Shown here: in pieces, positions 51,294 through 62,110 of the stretch
Position numbering within the stretch: the stretch's first letter is position 1
How the letters are laid out: each line of letters begins with the position of its first letter
NCBI GenBank assembly: GCA_035771175.1
Contig: CM069612.1
Location: forward strand, 29,708,150 to 29,772,149
Direction of reading: 5' to 3'
Origin: Paratinospora sagittata
Taxonomy: Eukaryota; Streptophyta; Magnoliopsida; Ranunculales; Menispermaceae
Length of the DNA: 64,000 nt
Translations under genes and position numbers: made by a program
The notes under the pieces: generated by a model
Seen by the model: only the letters and a program-made list of their open reading frames with translations
Databases searched by the model: none
Told to the model about the DNA's origin: nothing

Positions 51294-52714
51294 GGGCTTT
51301 TTACATGATTACCCTTCAAAAAAAGAATAATTTCACAAATGCCATCCCTTCAAAAATATTGTCACCTTTGCCATAGTTTACTGTTCACTGCACAGTCATC
51401 GCACAGTCAGCGGCCAAACAATGCTCCACGTCGGCACGAAAGTGGATTTTTGTAAGTGAAGGGAAGGCGTCTTTTGAAAAGACGCCTTCCCTTTACACAA
51501 TTTTTTTTTTTTAAATGTGAAGGGAAGGCGTCTTTTGAAAAGACGCCTTCCCTTCACACAATTTTTTTTTTTTAAACATGAAGGTAAGGCGTCTTTTCAA
51601 AAGACGCCTTACCTTCGTAGTGTTTTTTTTAAGCGTAATAGAATTAGTCTTTGCTTTCACCAATGGTTGGGTTTTGGAATGATGAGGATAAATCCAATAA
51701 AGCTTTATGAATGATTTCCTCCTTATTTGAGCAATACCCTTTTTCTTTCTCATCATTTTCTTCTTCTTCACTCTCTTTTTTCTCTTCCCATCTGCTGTTT
51801 TTCTTGTTGTTGGAGGGACTAGAGAAGGGTAGTATTAGTTTCAGAGAAGAAGAAGAAGAAGAAGAAGTAGAGATATTAGTACTAAGGGCATGGGATATGG
51901 TGAGGCGAGCTTGCTGCAAGTGAGAAACAGAAGCTGTGATGGAGTTGAGAAGTTGCAGGAACTGGAAGCTGTCATTAAGATATTGCTCATGCAAATAAGG
52001 GCTTTCCCATGAGGTCATGGGATGGTCTATTTCTGAGATGAGTTTAGCAAATGCTTCTTCAATTGCTGGTAAGATGAATTGTAAGCAGTGATGAACCCAT
52101 GATAAAGTTGGGGGAAGTTGGAGTTGAGAGAAGAAGGATTTGGATAGTTGAGACTCGAAAGCTCTAAGGGAATTATGATGACTCTCCAGCTTGGAAGATG
52201 ATGAAGAAGAAGACTAATTCCAAAAGCTCTTACACCCAAAACTGCCACAACCATGGATTTATCCTCATCATTCCAAAACCCAACCATTGGTGAAAGCAAA
52301 GACTAATTCTATTACGCTTAAAAAAAACACTACGAAGGTAAGGCGTCTTTTGAAAAGACGCCTTACCTTCATGTTTAAAAAAAAAAAATTGTGTGAAGGG
52401 AAGGCGTCTTTTCAAAAGACGCCTTCTCTTCACGTTTAAAAAAAAAAATTTGTGTAAAGGGAAGGCGTCTTTTGAAAAGACGCCTTCTCTTGCACTTGTA
52501 AAAAAAAAAATTTGAAGGGAAGGCGTCTTTTGAAAAGACGTCTTCCCTTCACTTACAAAAATCCACCTCCGCGCCGACGTGGAGCATTGTTTGGCCGCTG
52601 ACTGTGCGATGACTGTGCAGTGAACAGTAAACTATGGCAAAGGTGACAATATTTTTGAGGGGATGACATTTGTGAAATTATTCTTTTTTTGAAGGGTAAT
52701 CATGTAAAAAGCCC
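51294..52714. mobile_element. Pack-MULE-like element with very long inverted arms
   Basis: A 1421-bp element between identical 10-bp flanks GGTATTCATC (51284-51293 and 52715-52724). Arms 51294-51696 and 52254-52714 are inverted copies beginning GGGCTTTTTACATGATTACC, nearly identical for the first ~170 bp. Each arm then holds palindromes with 15-bp stems (GGGAAGGCGTCTTTT around one base) every ~60 bp: three in the left arm (near 51461, 51522, 51582) and four in the right. The arms end inside a gene-like sequence, and 557 bp of it is unique between them. Long arms, ends in GGG and a 9-11 bp duplication point to Mutator-like transposition. No transposase. The DNA around it is AACCCAACC-rich repeat. 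Confidence 0.85.
51647..52213 (-). pseudogene. Captured host-gene fragment, possibly BPS1-like
   Basis: One minus-strand frame is open for 189 codons, from just after a TAG (52216-52214) to a stop at 51644. The start matches the captured gene's own logic: SSKLESHHNSLRAFESQLSK, then LPPTLSWVHHCLQFILPAIE, then SWESPYLHEQYLNDSFQFLQ and SITASVSHLQQARLTISHAL. The pattern (Ser-rich, ESQL, SWxxxCLxF, ExYLNDSxxxLxLLNSI, LxQARLxxxxAL) resembles plant BYPASS1-like proteins. A Ser and Glu/Lys low-complexity stretch follows. The 3' end runs into the opposite arm, so the C-terminus is not native. The family is a guess from motif shape; that it is a gene fragment is better supported. Confidence 0.55.
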
Positions 52715-52724
52715 GGTATTCATC

Positions 52725-53220
52725 CCATAGATGAACTCGACTAACCCAAGCAACTCAACCTATATGGGTTAAGTTGGGTCGGTAACGCGGGTCTGTATAG
52801 ATATTAGATTGAGTTGGATTGAATTAAATTGAGAAACTAGTGATCTACTTAGTGTTGGATCAAATTTTACCAAAAAAATAATCTGACCTAATCAAAACTA
52901 ATTAAAAATGACAGTTATTATTCTATTTATTGTTTTCATTATAATCATTTACCACAACAAATTTGCTTTAAACATCATAATGCATATAGAATAAAAGAAA
53001 ACTTATTCTTATTTGACTTGAAAATAGTTATATAAGATAATATGTTAAAATCTATATATCGAGTAGATCAAGCATACTAACTCGATCCAAAGTCCTGAGA
53101 TTGGTTTGGGATATTAGGTTTAGGGGACCTATTTAGTTGGGTTGGGTTGAAATTACTTTTCAACTCAACTTGATTGGTATTTAATCAAAACTTAAACTAA
53201 CCCAATCCATAACCCCCCTT
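52725..53220. repeat. GGGTTGGGTT-type repeat interrupted by the MULE
   Basis: 52740-53215 is rich in CAACCC/GGGTTG motifs and ends ATAACCCCCCTTA. The left flank of the MULE (CGAGGGAGCTATGGG near 51271) resembles the reverse complement of that end (TAAGGGGGGTTATGG), so the MULE probably sits inside an older hAT-like repeat. Confidence 0.4.
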
Positions 53221-54228
53221 AATTAATTGGAGCTATTATAAATTGAATCAATACATTTTGGTGCAAAAAGATGTATTGGTGTAGAGAGAATGAGAGGAAA
53301 TTGATCGATTGGCTTCAAGGCATGTTCGAAAGGACGTTGTCTTTTAGGCAATATATCTCCCCTTTTAGTAGAACCGCAAGAACATAACGGGATGTGTAGA
53401 AAATCGCCTTTAGAATACAATGAAGAAGTCTTACTCAAAGACTCTTCTTTAACTTGATTCTTTGGAACTTTCTACATGTCTTAAGTACTAAAATAAAAAT
53501 ATAAAAGCCCTCTTCAAGATATATTTTAATTGTGATTGCATTAAGTTGTGCCTTCTATGAAGTTTGATTTTTATGAATATATTTATTTAATTACCTTAAA
53601 AAGTGCATGCAAGGTATGTTGATCCCTTGGTAATACATGATACACAAGAAGGTTTAAAATGGATTTAACCCACCACTTGCGTACCTATCAAATATATGTA
53701 AAGCTTTCATAATTAAATATCGCCCATTCTTATTCTTCTTCATCTACAAATCATTTTTTCTTGCAATATTTAATCTACAAACATCAGCAATTTTAATTTT
53801 CAATAAAAATTTTGAAAATAAATATTCAGCACTAAGAATATATTCTTAAACTAACTCTACCCCATTTAGGAGATAAGAGGAGAATTTTCTTCTTCTTTAT
53901 TTCAAAAAAAAAAAAAAAGGAAAAATTAAAGAGGAAAAAGGGCAAAAGAGTCAATTCAACCCTTAAAAAAAAAAAAAAAAGAGTCAATTCCATTCCTTAC
54001 CAATAGGTCACCCTTGGTAACCCATAGAATGTATATATGGTAGGCCCTAATAATTAACATTCCTTTCAATATTTATTGTCACATGCACCACATCAGTGGA
54101 GGAAGAGGACTTATTCCTACTTCTCTCCTTGCTTGTCTTATTCTTTCCCTATATAAGAGCACAAAAAAATTTACGAAGTAGTTTCGGAGAGTAATCAATA
54201 TTGTATAATAATTCTAAAACAACCTATG
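53221..54228. other. Intergenic DNA
   Basis: No gene supported; poly-A tracts at about 53905-53919 and 53966-53981. Confidence 0.4.
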
Positions 54229-54246
54229 AAAGTTGGAAATATTACA

Positions 54247-54448
54247 AGGGTCGGGGTTGATTCGCTAGTTCGAGGAGTAAATTACGAGATGTTAAAGGAC
54301 TCATTACAAGTTTAAGTCTGCTCTCGTCTATTCTTATTATGAGGCGTGCCTTTGTCCTTTCAAATTTCGAATTTAGAAGGATTAGTTTCGTCTTAAAAAA
54401 GAGGAGGACACTTGTCGGGTGTCAAAAAATCGGTATCAAAAAAATTAA
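54247..54448 (+). mobile_element. SINE family 1, copy 1
   Basis: A 202-bp element between AAAGTTGGAAATATTACA (54229-54246) and AAAGTTAGAAATATTATA (54449-54466), 16 of 18 matching. Shared with copies 2 and 3: the head GATTCGCTAGTT, the middle CTTTGTCCTTTCAAATTTCG, then GAGGAGGACACTTGTCGG and the tail TCGGTATCAAAAAAA. A box B-like CAAGTTTAAGTC lies near 54311. Non-coding. Confidence 0.85.
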
Positions 54449-55151
54449 AAAGTTAGAAATATTATATATATCAACCATAGATAAATCAATGGAATAATAT
54501 ATATATTTGTCTGTTGAATCAATGAACCATATTTGGAAAGGACTTGATGAATCCATATTTGAACTAAAGCCCGTCAAAAAACCTTTGATTCAAGAATGAC
54601 CACATGAAAACAACACTTCGATGTTCGATCCTTAAATGTCGATTGCTCTTGAGATGAGTACTGAGGGATCGTGTAGAGATATCACATCCATTGTACCACA
54701 GAAGAGACATTCACCATCCCACAAAGTATTAGGCAAAGCACACATCAAGGGTCACAACAGGTCTCCGATGCAAAAAAAGCATAGTGCTCAACTATATGGT
54801 CTTCAATTAATGAAATAGGATGACCCCACGTATACGTATAAGATATCTAAGAAAAATAAAATAAAATCTGCTCAAAATTGACATGGGCTGGCATTGGCCG
54901 ACAAGTTATATCTTTTTCATGCATGTCCAATCGATGCCTTTCATCAATGGGTTTCAATATTTGATTCCTATCAAGTCTAACCTTACAATTAAATGTATAT
55001 ATGAATCTTCATGCATATATGTCTTGCGAATATCATGTCTATCACTACGTTTCATAGCACCAAATATTCGAAATTTGAACTTCCTAGCCTCTCTCTAAAT
55101 TATTAAAACATTTAAAAAGTATCCATTGTATAAGTAAAAGTATCCAGTCTA

Positions 55152-55964
55152 TTGCAGCCAGTTGAGTATCATCTTCAGAGCAGTTTGGATTTCCAAAGCT
55201 GGCTTGCTCATAATCTTGCTGGCGTTAATGATTGTAATGTTGACTATGACTGGGCTTCCTACTTTACAGTTGCCGTGTGGGCTCTTTGGAAATAGAGGAA
55301 TGATTTAGTATTTCGTAATCTTCGTTTTCACTTCGAGTATAGCATGGCTTGGCTTAAAGGGAAAGTGGCTGAAATCATTCATACTTTTCGAGCCAAAGTG
55401 GCGGTCCATGATGATGGACTGATAGAGAGGGTGAAGATGGTAGGCTGGTGTGCTCCCAACCATGGTTGGACTAAGCTTAATACTGATGGATGTCTTAAGA
55501 ATGCTTCATCGCGTGCAGGGGGTGGCGGTCTTCTCCGTGACTACCGTGGTATGTGGTTGAGGGGGTTTGTGGCTAATATTGGTTCTTGTACTGCAACTGA
55601 AGCTGAATTATGGGCTGCTGTTCATGGCTTACATCTTGCTTGGGAGGAGGGTCATCGTTCTATAGTTTTCGAAACAGATTCGGCTATGGTGGCTGGTTGG
55701 TTAAAAGGCAACAGTATGCCGCAGCTTAGCCTTTCCAACTTGGTAAATGAATGTAGAAGACTCCTTCAGAGAGATTGGATAGTTCAAGTTGAGCACATTT
55801 ACAGAGAAGGTAATAGAGCAGCAGACTATTTGGCTACTAAGGCTTTGAAGTTCAATCGGGGAGTATGTATCATGTCTTCCCCTCCCCGTGGGTTATTCAA
55901 TATTTTGAGGGAAGATGCAACTGGGGTTACTTGGCCTAGGAGAGTTCGAGATATAGTGTGCTAG
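55152..55964 (+). pseudogene. L1-type LINE fragment: RNase H (RVT_3) domain
   Basis: The 206-codon frame from 55344 carries a plant RVT_3-type RNase H with the D-E-D-D set in place: D48 (KLNTDG), E88 (TEAELWA), D112 (FETDSAM), D161 (NRAADYL). The same frame continues upstream to about 55152 and encodes the usual linker (FTVAVWALWK, RNDLVFRN), but a TAG at 55293-55295 interrupts it between WK and RND. Reverse transcriptase and endonuclease are missing, so this is the 3' end of a truncated element. It cannot act as a transposon protein. It is not a host RNase H gene, because no start, leader or introns are visible. Confidence 0.85.
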
Positions 55965-55989
55965 TTGTTCTTACTGGGTATTCCCCCTC

Positions 55990-57310
55990 TTTTTCCTTCC
56001 AAAAAATAGTCTTTTGTGTGTGTGAGAGAGAGAGAGAGGGCATTGAATTAAACTCGTAGATTTGGAAAAATGCATGTGTTTGCTTGAAAATTGCATTAAT
56101 CAGTGACAGTACTACTTCTTCGTCTTGTCGAGCAAACTTAGTCTTTCATAGGGGGGTTTCAAGGGTTTTGTTCAGGTTGGTTTTATGCTAGAGCTGAACT
56201 CAAATCAATATTGGTCGGGCTATTATTGTATGAAGAACATGATCGATTTGGTTTAATTTATTAGATTGATCAATTTGAGATTTTAAACTACACATTTATT
56301 AAATAAGTGAATTACTTAGCTATATAAGTGTATATGGAGTAATTCTAATGCATAAAGGGCAGCTCAGTGATCGAAGCTTAAACCTGTGTGGAGTCTCAGA
56401 GAAGGGTTAGACATTTGGGTCTATTGTATGGAGCCTTAAACATATATAGAGTAATTCTAATGCATATCTAACAAATTTTAAAAAGAAATAATTATTTAAG
56501 ATGAAAATGCATGCAAATATTTATGAAATTATTTATATTATAAAAGAGTTTTAAATATCAAAAATTAAAATATTAATACTTTCGCCTTGGAAGTTACATT
56601 CAATTCAGGTTAGATCAGCTTGAAAGCCTCAAATCGTAAACCAAATCGAATCAATCGAGTTAAGCTTTCTTATGCCCAACCTAAATCAAACTAATTTAAA
56701 ATTGATCCAAATGCATCAGTTTGATTTCACAATTTGAACTAGTCATCACAATTTGAACTAGTCATCCCTAGTCTTGGTTCATTAAATAAATAAATATATA
56801 TATATATATTTGGTTCATTAAAAAAAGTAAGAAATAAGTATTTGGTTCATTAAATAAATAAATAAAAGGTTTTTAAAAAATGTTTTACTTGGAAAATAGT
56901 TGTATCTCAAAAATTAAATTACTAATTAAACCCAACCTGATATTAATGACCTAGGTGCTTCATTAGCTTTATATTTGTCATTCATTATCTCTCTCCCTTC
57001 TCTCTATGACTTTAAGATTGTACTTCATCATACTATTACTTTGATGTTTGTCACATCTTCCTTTTTCTTTTCTAATAAGATCCATTATTCCAAATGTGAA
57101 AGAAGAAATTACTGTGTTTTCAAATTTCATTTTGGTGGTTTCTTGTCAAAAGACTTCTACAATAAAGATACCCTGGTAATGTTGGCTGTTGGGGAATAAA
57201 AAGTGGTTAGTGCAACCTTAAAAAGTTGATAGTTGATAGTAGGTTGTCTTACCTAGCTATATTAGCTATATTAGCTAGCTTTAGTTAGTTCATTTATAAA
57301 TAACTTGAAA
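55990..57310. repeat. Intergenic repeat-rich DNA
   Basis: A (GA)n run lies at 56022-56038. 56175-56770 is related to the hAT-like MITE at 15429-15968 (shared AAAATTAAAATA-TAA-ACTTT, then AAACC-AA and CCAAATGCA(T/C)CAGTTTG). Duplicated CACAATTTGAACTAGTCATC lies at 56731-56770, and TTTGGTTCATTAAA(A/T)AAA recurs at ~56809 and ~56840. No gene. Confidence 0.45.
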
Positions 57311-57321
57311 TTAAAAAGGGT

Positions 57322-57528
57322 TACCAATACGGGGTGGTCAGCTAGATAGCAACACACCTAAAGGTGGTTGAGGGACTCGTACCCGAGTTTGAGCACATAT
57401 CCTTGTTGGGAAGGCTACCCAAAATTATCTCTGCAGAGCCCGAAGTTCAGAATGATTAGTTTTGCCCTTCAAGGAGGAAGACACATCTCGAACGTCGAAA
57501 AATCGATAACCAAAAAAATATAAAAAAA
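57322..57528 (+). mobile_element. SINE family 1, copy 2
   Basis: Bracketed by TAAAAAGGGT (57312-57321 and 57529-57538). It has the family layout (GAGTTTGAGC box B-like near 57390, then ATGATTAGTTTTGCCCT, GGAGGAAGACACATCTCG and a tail of ATCGATAACCAAAAAAA) but is the most diverged of the three copies in its first half. Confidence 0.75.
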
Positions 57529-57538
57529 TAAAAAGGGT

Positions 57539-58390
57539 AGAATTATTTAATGATTATTGATTACGTCTAGGTTGGAGAAGTTTCATCTCTTTCAATCCTA
57601 GTATTTTAATCCTAGTATAATCCTCTAATCTTTTAGGTATCGATCCTAAAATGTGAAATTTTCTAGTGATCGGCATCTATTAATTACTAGTTGAAAAGTG
57701 ATTAGTGTCATATATTTCATACAAAAATTCTTTAATTTAATCATAATGGTTAGCTAGAAGAAATTAAGAATAGAATCTCCGGTAATTATATATAAGGACA
57801 TACTTCCCACAATAAACAAAGGTGGAAGAAAGCTTGAGTTCTTGTCGAACTTCAAATTAATAGTCAACTTGCATTACATATTTTTTCCTGAATACTTTGT
57901 GAAGACTTGTTTTTTCCTGAAGTTCCTGCACGGGAAAATCTTGCTCTCAGAGTTAAATGAAAATACAATACAGGTAAACTTGCAAGACCAAGAAATCAAA
58001 TTTCACTTAGAATAGAGAAAACTTTGATGTTAATTACCATCTATATATATCCAAAAGAAATATTCCAGTGAGATGAAATATTTGATCTTGTGATGAACAT
58101 ACCATTGCAAATCTGTACAAGAAATGTATATTTTTTTATCACCACAAGAGTGAATAAAGAGGACATAAATTGGTTTCTGCAGACTGAAGCCTTTTAATAC
58201 ATTGAAGGAAAGTTGATTTTGGGCTATATATCATATGTAGGGTCCCTTTTAACCCAGAGGCTGCTCTTCAAAGCTCTGAAAGTAAAGTAAGGCTGTTAAT
58301 TAAACTCTCATCTGTTGTAAGAAATGATGTAAAGCGCCTTGGCCTCACCAAAAAGAGAAATAATTGTTTCTTGAACATTCTCTCCTCCCT

Positions 58391-58424
<34 letters not shown>

Positions 58425-61157
58425 AAATTAATTTGAATATTCACGGAGGTTTTTCTTCCTTCACATTAAAGTAATCAATATATTGTTGAAAAGACACACC
58501 GGTATGCTTATTACAAAATCTTCTTGATTGCTTCAAAATATGATACCATGAGAGAAATTAAGGATATGGGTTTTGAGGATGTTTTAGGCCCTGTCAGTGC
58601 TGTTAAAAAGCAAAAGAATGATTTATACTTCTTTCTGCCTAGCTATATTAAAACATTAAAATATGCCTAGCTATATCTCAGATATCCATATATTCATTTC
58701 TTTCTTTCTTTTTTCCTTTATTAAGTTAACTAGCTACTTAATTATTAAAGGAGAAAGAAGAGATCAGCGACGGTCAGTATAATTTTTCTTTGTTTTGCAA
58801 GGCTGCTACAGTAAGTATAATTTGTCATACACAAGCTCATGCTTAATTGATAATATTAATATACAAACTACAATTCAAAGTACAGAGAATTTTTCATAGT
58901 ATTATATCCACATGTCACCACAGTTAATTTAATAAATAATGTATATAGACATATCAATCTGATTTTAAAATGGAAATAATGTATATATATATATATATTG
59001 TCCATGATTTTTATTTTTCATTTCATGTGAATGGAAATTAATGTTGACATCACACATCGTGTCTTAATCTCGATGGACAAATTTATGTAATCGTACATGT
59101 AAAAATAAAGAAATGCCAAGTGACATTGTCTTACTGATGTAATCTGCACTCATTCTATTTCAACCCTTACAAGCTGATATTTATCTATAAACTTGATTGT
59201 GGTCCAAAGTATGAATTAGATTCTTAATTAGATGCTAAAAATATTGTTTAATTACATAATATAGATATGATAGCAGAGATGTTGAGTTGAATTATTTAAG
59301 ATGGTAGATGACAATCAAGTCCTTATCAGTTAATCTCAAATATTTATTTAATTTATTAGTTGTTTATTACCCATACTACAAAATCAAATTATTGCAGTTA
59401 GCATCCCAATTATTTTCCCAACTTTACTTCTTTTTTTGTGCTTACCAGCAAGTAATGAGACGATGTGACCCTAGTAGGTGTGCTTACCACTGGAACATTT
59501 ATATTTGGATCCACCATAAGGTAATATCTATCATGACCACTCTGTCACTTATAAGTAAAGGGAGTGCAAGTTGCCAACCTAAACCCTAAACTTTACTTGG
59601 TATATTTCTGATAGGAGAATATATCTTTCCCAAATCTTATCATATATGTATATGTAATCTTACTTAAAACCAGTACTAGGTGAATAGTTGGAACATTAAT
59701 TCAGTCAAATCTACACTGCATAGATAAAAGAAATAATTTTATTCTAATGAGCCTTTCTTAAATATCAATACTAGCTATCGTTGTTGCATTAAATAATTGA
59801 AATCTACCAACAAGCACAATTATATTATAATTTGTCCTAGTTAGTTAATGAAGCAAATTTACTGCAGGATCCTTAAACCATGCATAAATGGAAAGGAACC
59901 AAACTCTTTATAGTTCCATTGAAATCCAAAAATAAATAAATAAATAAAAATCAGAATTGACTAGAAGGAAAGAATCTGCAGTACTAAATTGTTAATGGGT
60001 GACAGGTATATATATAGAAGTTATTTGACAGATTTATGGAAACACATCAATCAAATCCATGGTGGTAAAAGAAGAGACATTAGCCCCCACAATATAAAAT
60101 CGATTAAGTTTTACCGGCAACAACTAGTAAATGCACCACCACGACTAGAGCTATCTTCAATTCAACAAGTTTAATGCTCTAGCGTGGTCCGTGTTGCCAT
60201 AAGATAATAGCTGGGATGGCACCAATGCTGCAGTTTTGGCAGACATTTCTATCTTTTTCGAGTTCAATCCGAGCTTTTTATCAATAGGACTTGATATGCT
60301 TCACCAGTTAAAAAGTGTATTATAAAATATGAATCATATGTAGTTAAATTCCCAGATCAATATATGCATCACCTATTAATTTAAAATCGTTTAAAATTAT
60401 TAGTAGTGACAAACAATAATAATAATACAAATTGCATCTAAGTGACTGTATTTACAACGAGTAATTTGAGAGGAAGTGTTAGTGAGCTATGATATACATG
60501 TCTACTAGATTGACAAATTCAAAAGCTTTTGTTGTAACGTCTTTTCCTTCGTCCAAGTTGTATTTTGAGGAATGGTGCCTCTGGTCTATATATCGTCCTC
60601 CTTTATATCTATTGATACAAACCCTTGTTTAATTAAAAAAAATAAAAAAAATGCTCGATTTGAGATATAGAAGTACACAAAACCAACGATTTACGACTAA
60701 TACTATATATATATATGTGTGTGTGTGTGTCAGTAACACATATAGTCGATAACATATAGGCTCCTGCAGTCCACATAGAAGCACAAATGAATTGATGGAA
60801 CAGCATGAAAACCCACATTTCTACCGTATTTTCTCTTAGGTGCCTAAATCATGATTTTCCTTTAAATATATAATATATTAATGGCTAACTTGACAAATAT
60901 CCCAAGTCAATGTCCAGCAACATGTGTGTGTGTGTGATAGTACTGACTTGGGTGTACATGGATAAGTACTGTAGCTTGGTTGAGAAATTCATTAAGAAAT
61001 CAAGATAGATTTGTCAAGTACCTCTTTCTTTAGAGAATCAATTTTGTCAAGATGATCCTGCTCTCTATCAGGTTTCAACTGTATAAGTGATCATGTCTGT
61101 TTAAGCATCCACCGTTTCTTACTTCTTAAAAGTTTAGTACAAAACACTTCTATTTGA
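57539..61157. other. Intergenic DNA, AT-rich
   Basis: No gene supported. It contains an (AT)n microsatellite at about 58392-58422 and (TG)n/(TA)n runs at about 60706-60731 and 60923-60936. Open frames here are short and without family resemblance. Confidence 0.4.
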
Positions 61158-61170
61158 AATACTACATTTC

Positions 61171-62098
61171 ACCAACAAAGGGGTTCGTTCGCTAGTTTGG
61201 AGAGCGAACCACAAGGTGCAATTAAGGAACTTATCACGAATTCAAGCTCGCCCTTGTCTATTCTCATTAAGAGATGTGCCTTTGTCCTTGTAAATCTTCG
61301 AATTCAAAGAGATTAGTCTCACTCTAAAGGGAAGGAGGACACCTGTCGTGTAGGAGTGTAAGCCAACCCGACCAACCCAATTGAACCGAACCAAATCTGA
61401 CTAATTGGGCTGGGTTGGGTTGAAAAATCTCAACGCAAATTAGTTTGGGTTGGGCATGGGTTTGGAGCCTAAAAATTTGACTCAACCTAACCCAACACAA
61501 ACCAATTAATAACCCTCACTCTAAAAATTCCCTTTCCCTCTCATTTTATATAAAGATTGAAGCTTTGAAGTGACTCAAACTCATCAATTTTTCGTGTTAT
61601 TAATAACTTGATGCTATTTTGAACTGTTTTGAATTTATATTTGTGGTTGTAATGAAACTTTTTTGATGAAACTCTTCTCAATTTATATTTACCATATTGT
61701 GATATATATAATATTTATATTTGTCATATTGTGATATAGCGGTGGATGAACGTGATTTATTTAAAACATCTTGATATTCATGGTTAATTTGAAATTGTTG
61801 TCAAATATACATGTTGATATAGTAGTATTTGAAATTAAAATATTACACGCTTGATGTCTTTTAGTATAGAATTTGCATGTGAACTTTATAAGTATAAGTT
61901 AACCCACTTCAAGATTCTCAATCCGAATGACCAACTAACATAACCCAAACTAGTTTGGGTTGAGGGGTGGTTTGATTTGGGTTGGGTTCTAATTTTTTCA
62001 ACCCGAACTAGTTTGGGTTAAGTTAAAATTTGGCTCCAACCCAACTTAACCCATTACACTCCTACTATCGGGTGCTAAAAAACTGGTACCAAAAAAAA
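61171..62098 (+). mobile_element. SINE family 1, copy 3, split by a MITE
   Basis: The outer flanks AAATACTACATTTC (61157-61170) and AATACTACATTC (62099-62110) are the SINE's target-site duplication. The SINE occupies 61171-61350 and 62065-62098 and ends GGTACCAAAAAAAA. It is closest to copy 1 (TTCGCTAGTT, TTGTCTATTCT, TGCCTTTGTCCTT, GGAGGACACCTGTCG). Between the halves sits the MITE at 61351-62064. Confidence 0.85.
61351..62064 (+). mobile_element. hAT-type MITE, copy B
   Basis: A 714-bp element with perfect 11-bp inverted ends TAGGAGTGTAA. Flanks are CTGTCGTG (61343-61350) and CTATCGGG (62065-62072). The intact SINE copy 1 has TTGTCGGG at this point, so both flanks descend from an 8-bp duplication with one change each. 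It is homologous along its length with 23447-24163. Confidence 0.9.
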
Positions 62099-62110
62099 AA
62101 TACTACATTC

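Noticed and set aside
51461..52550. CRISPR-like array (regular palindromic repeats every ~60 bp)
   Set aside because: Eukaryotic context, spacers are poly-T/A and not unique, and the array is mirrored in two transposon arms.
53223..53438. 71-codon minus-strand frame with Cys residues
   Set aside because: No zinc-finger spacing, no family resemblance, borders a repeat.
60190..60260. microRNA precursor
   Set aside because: No conserved plant miRNA sequence was recognised here or elsewhere in the window, and the fold is not convincing by eye.
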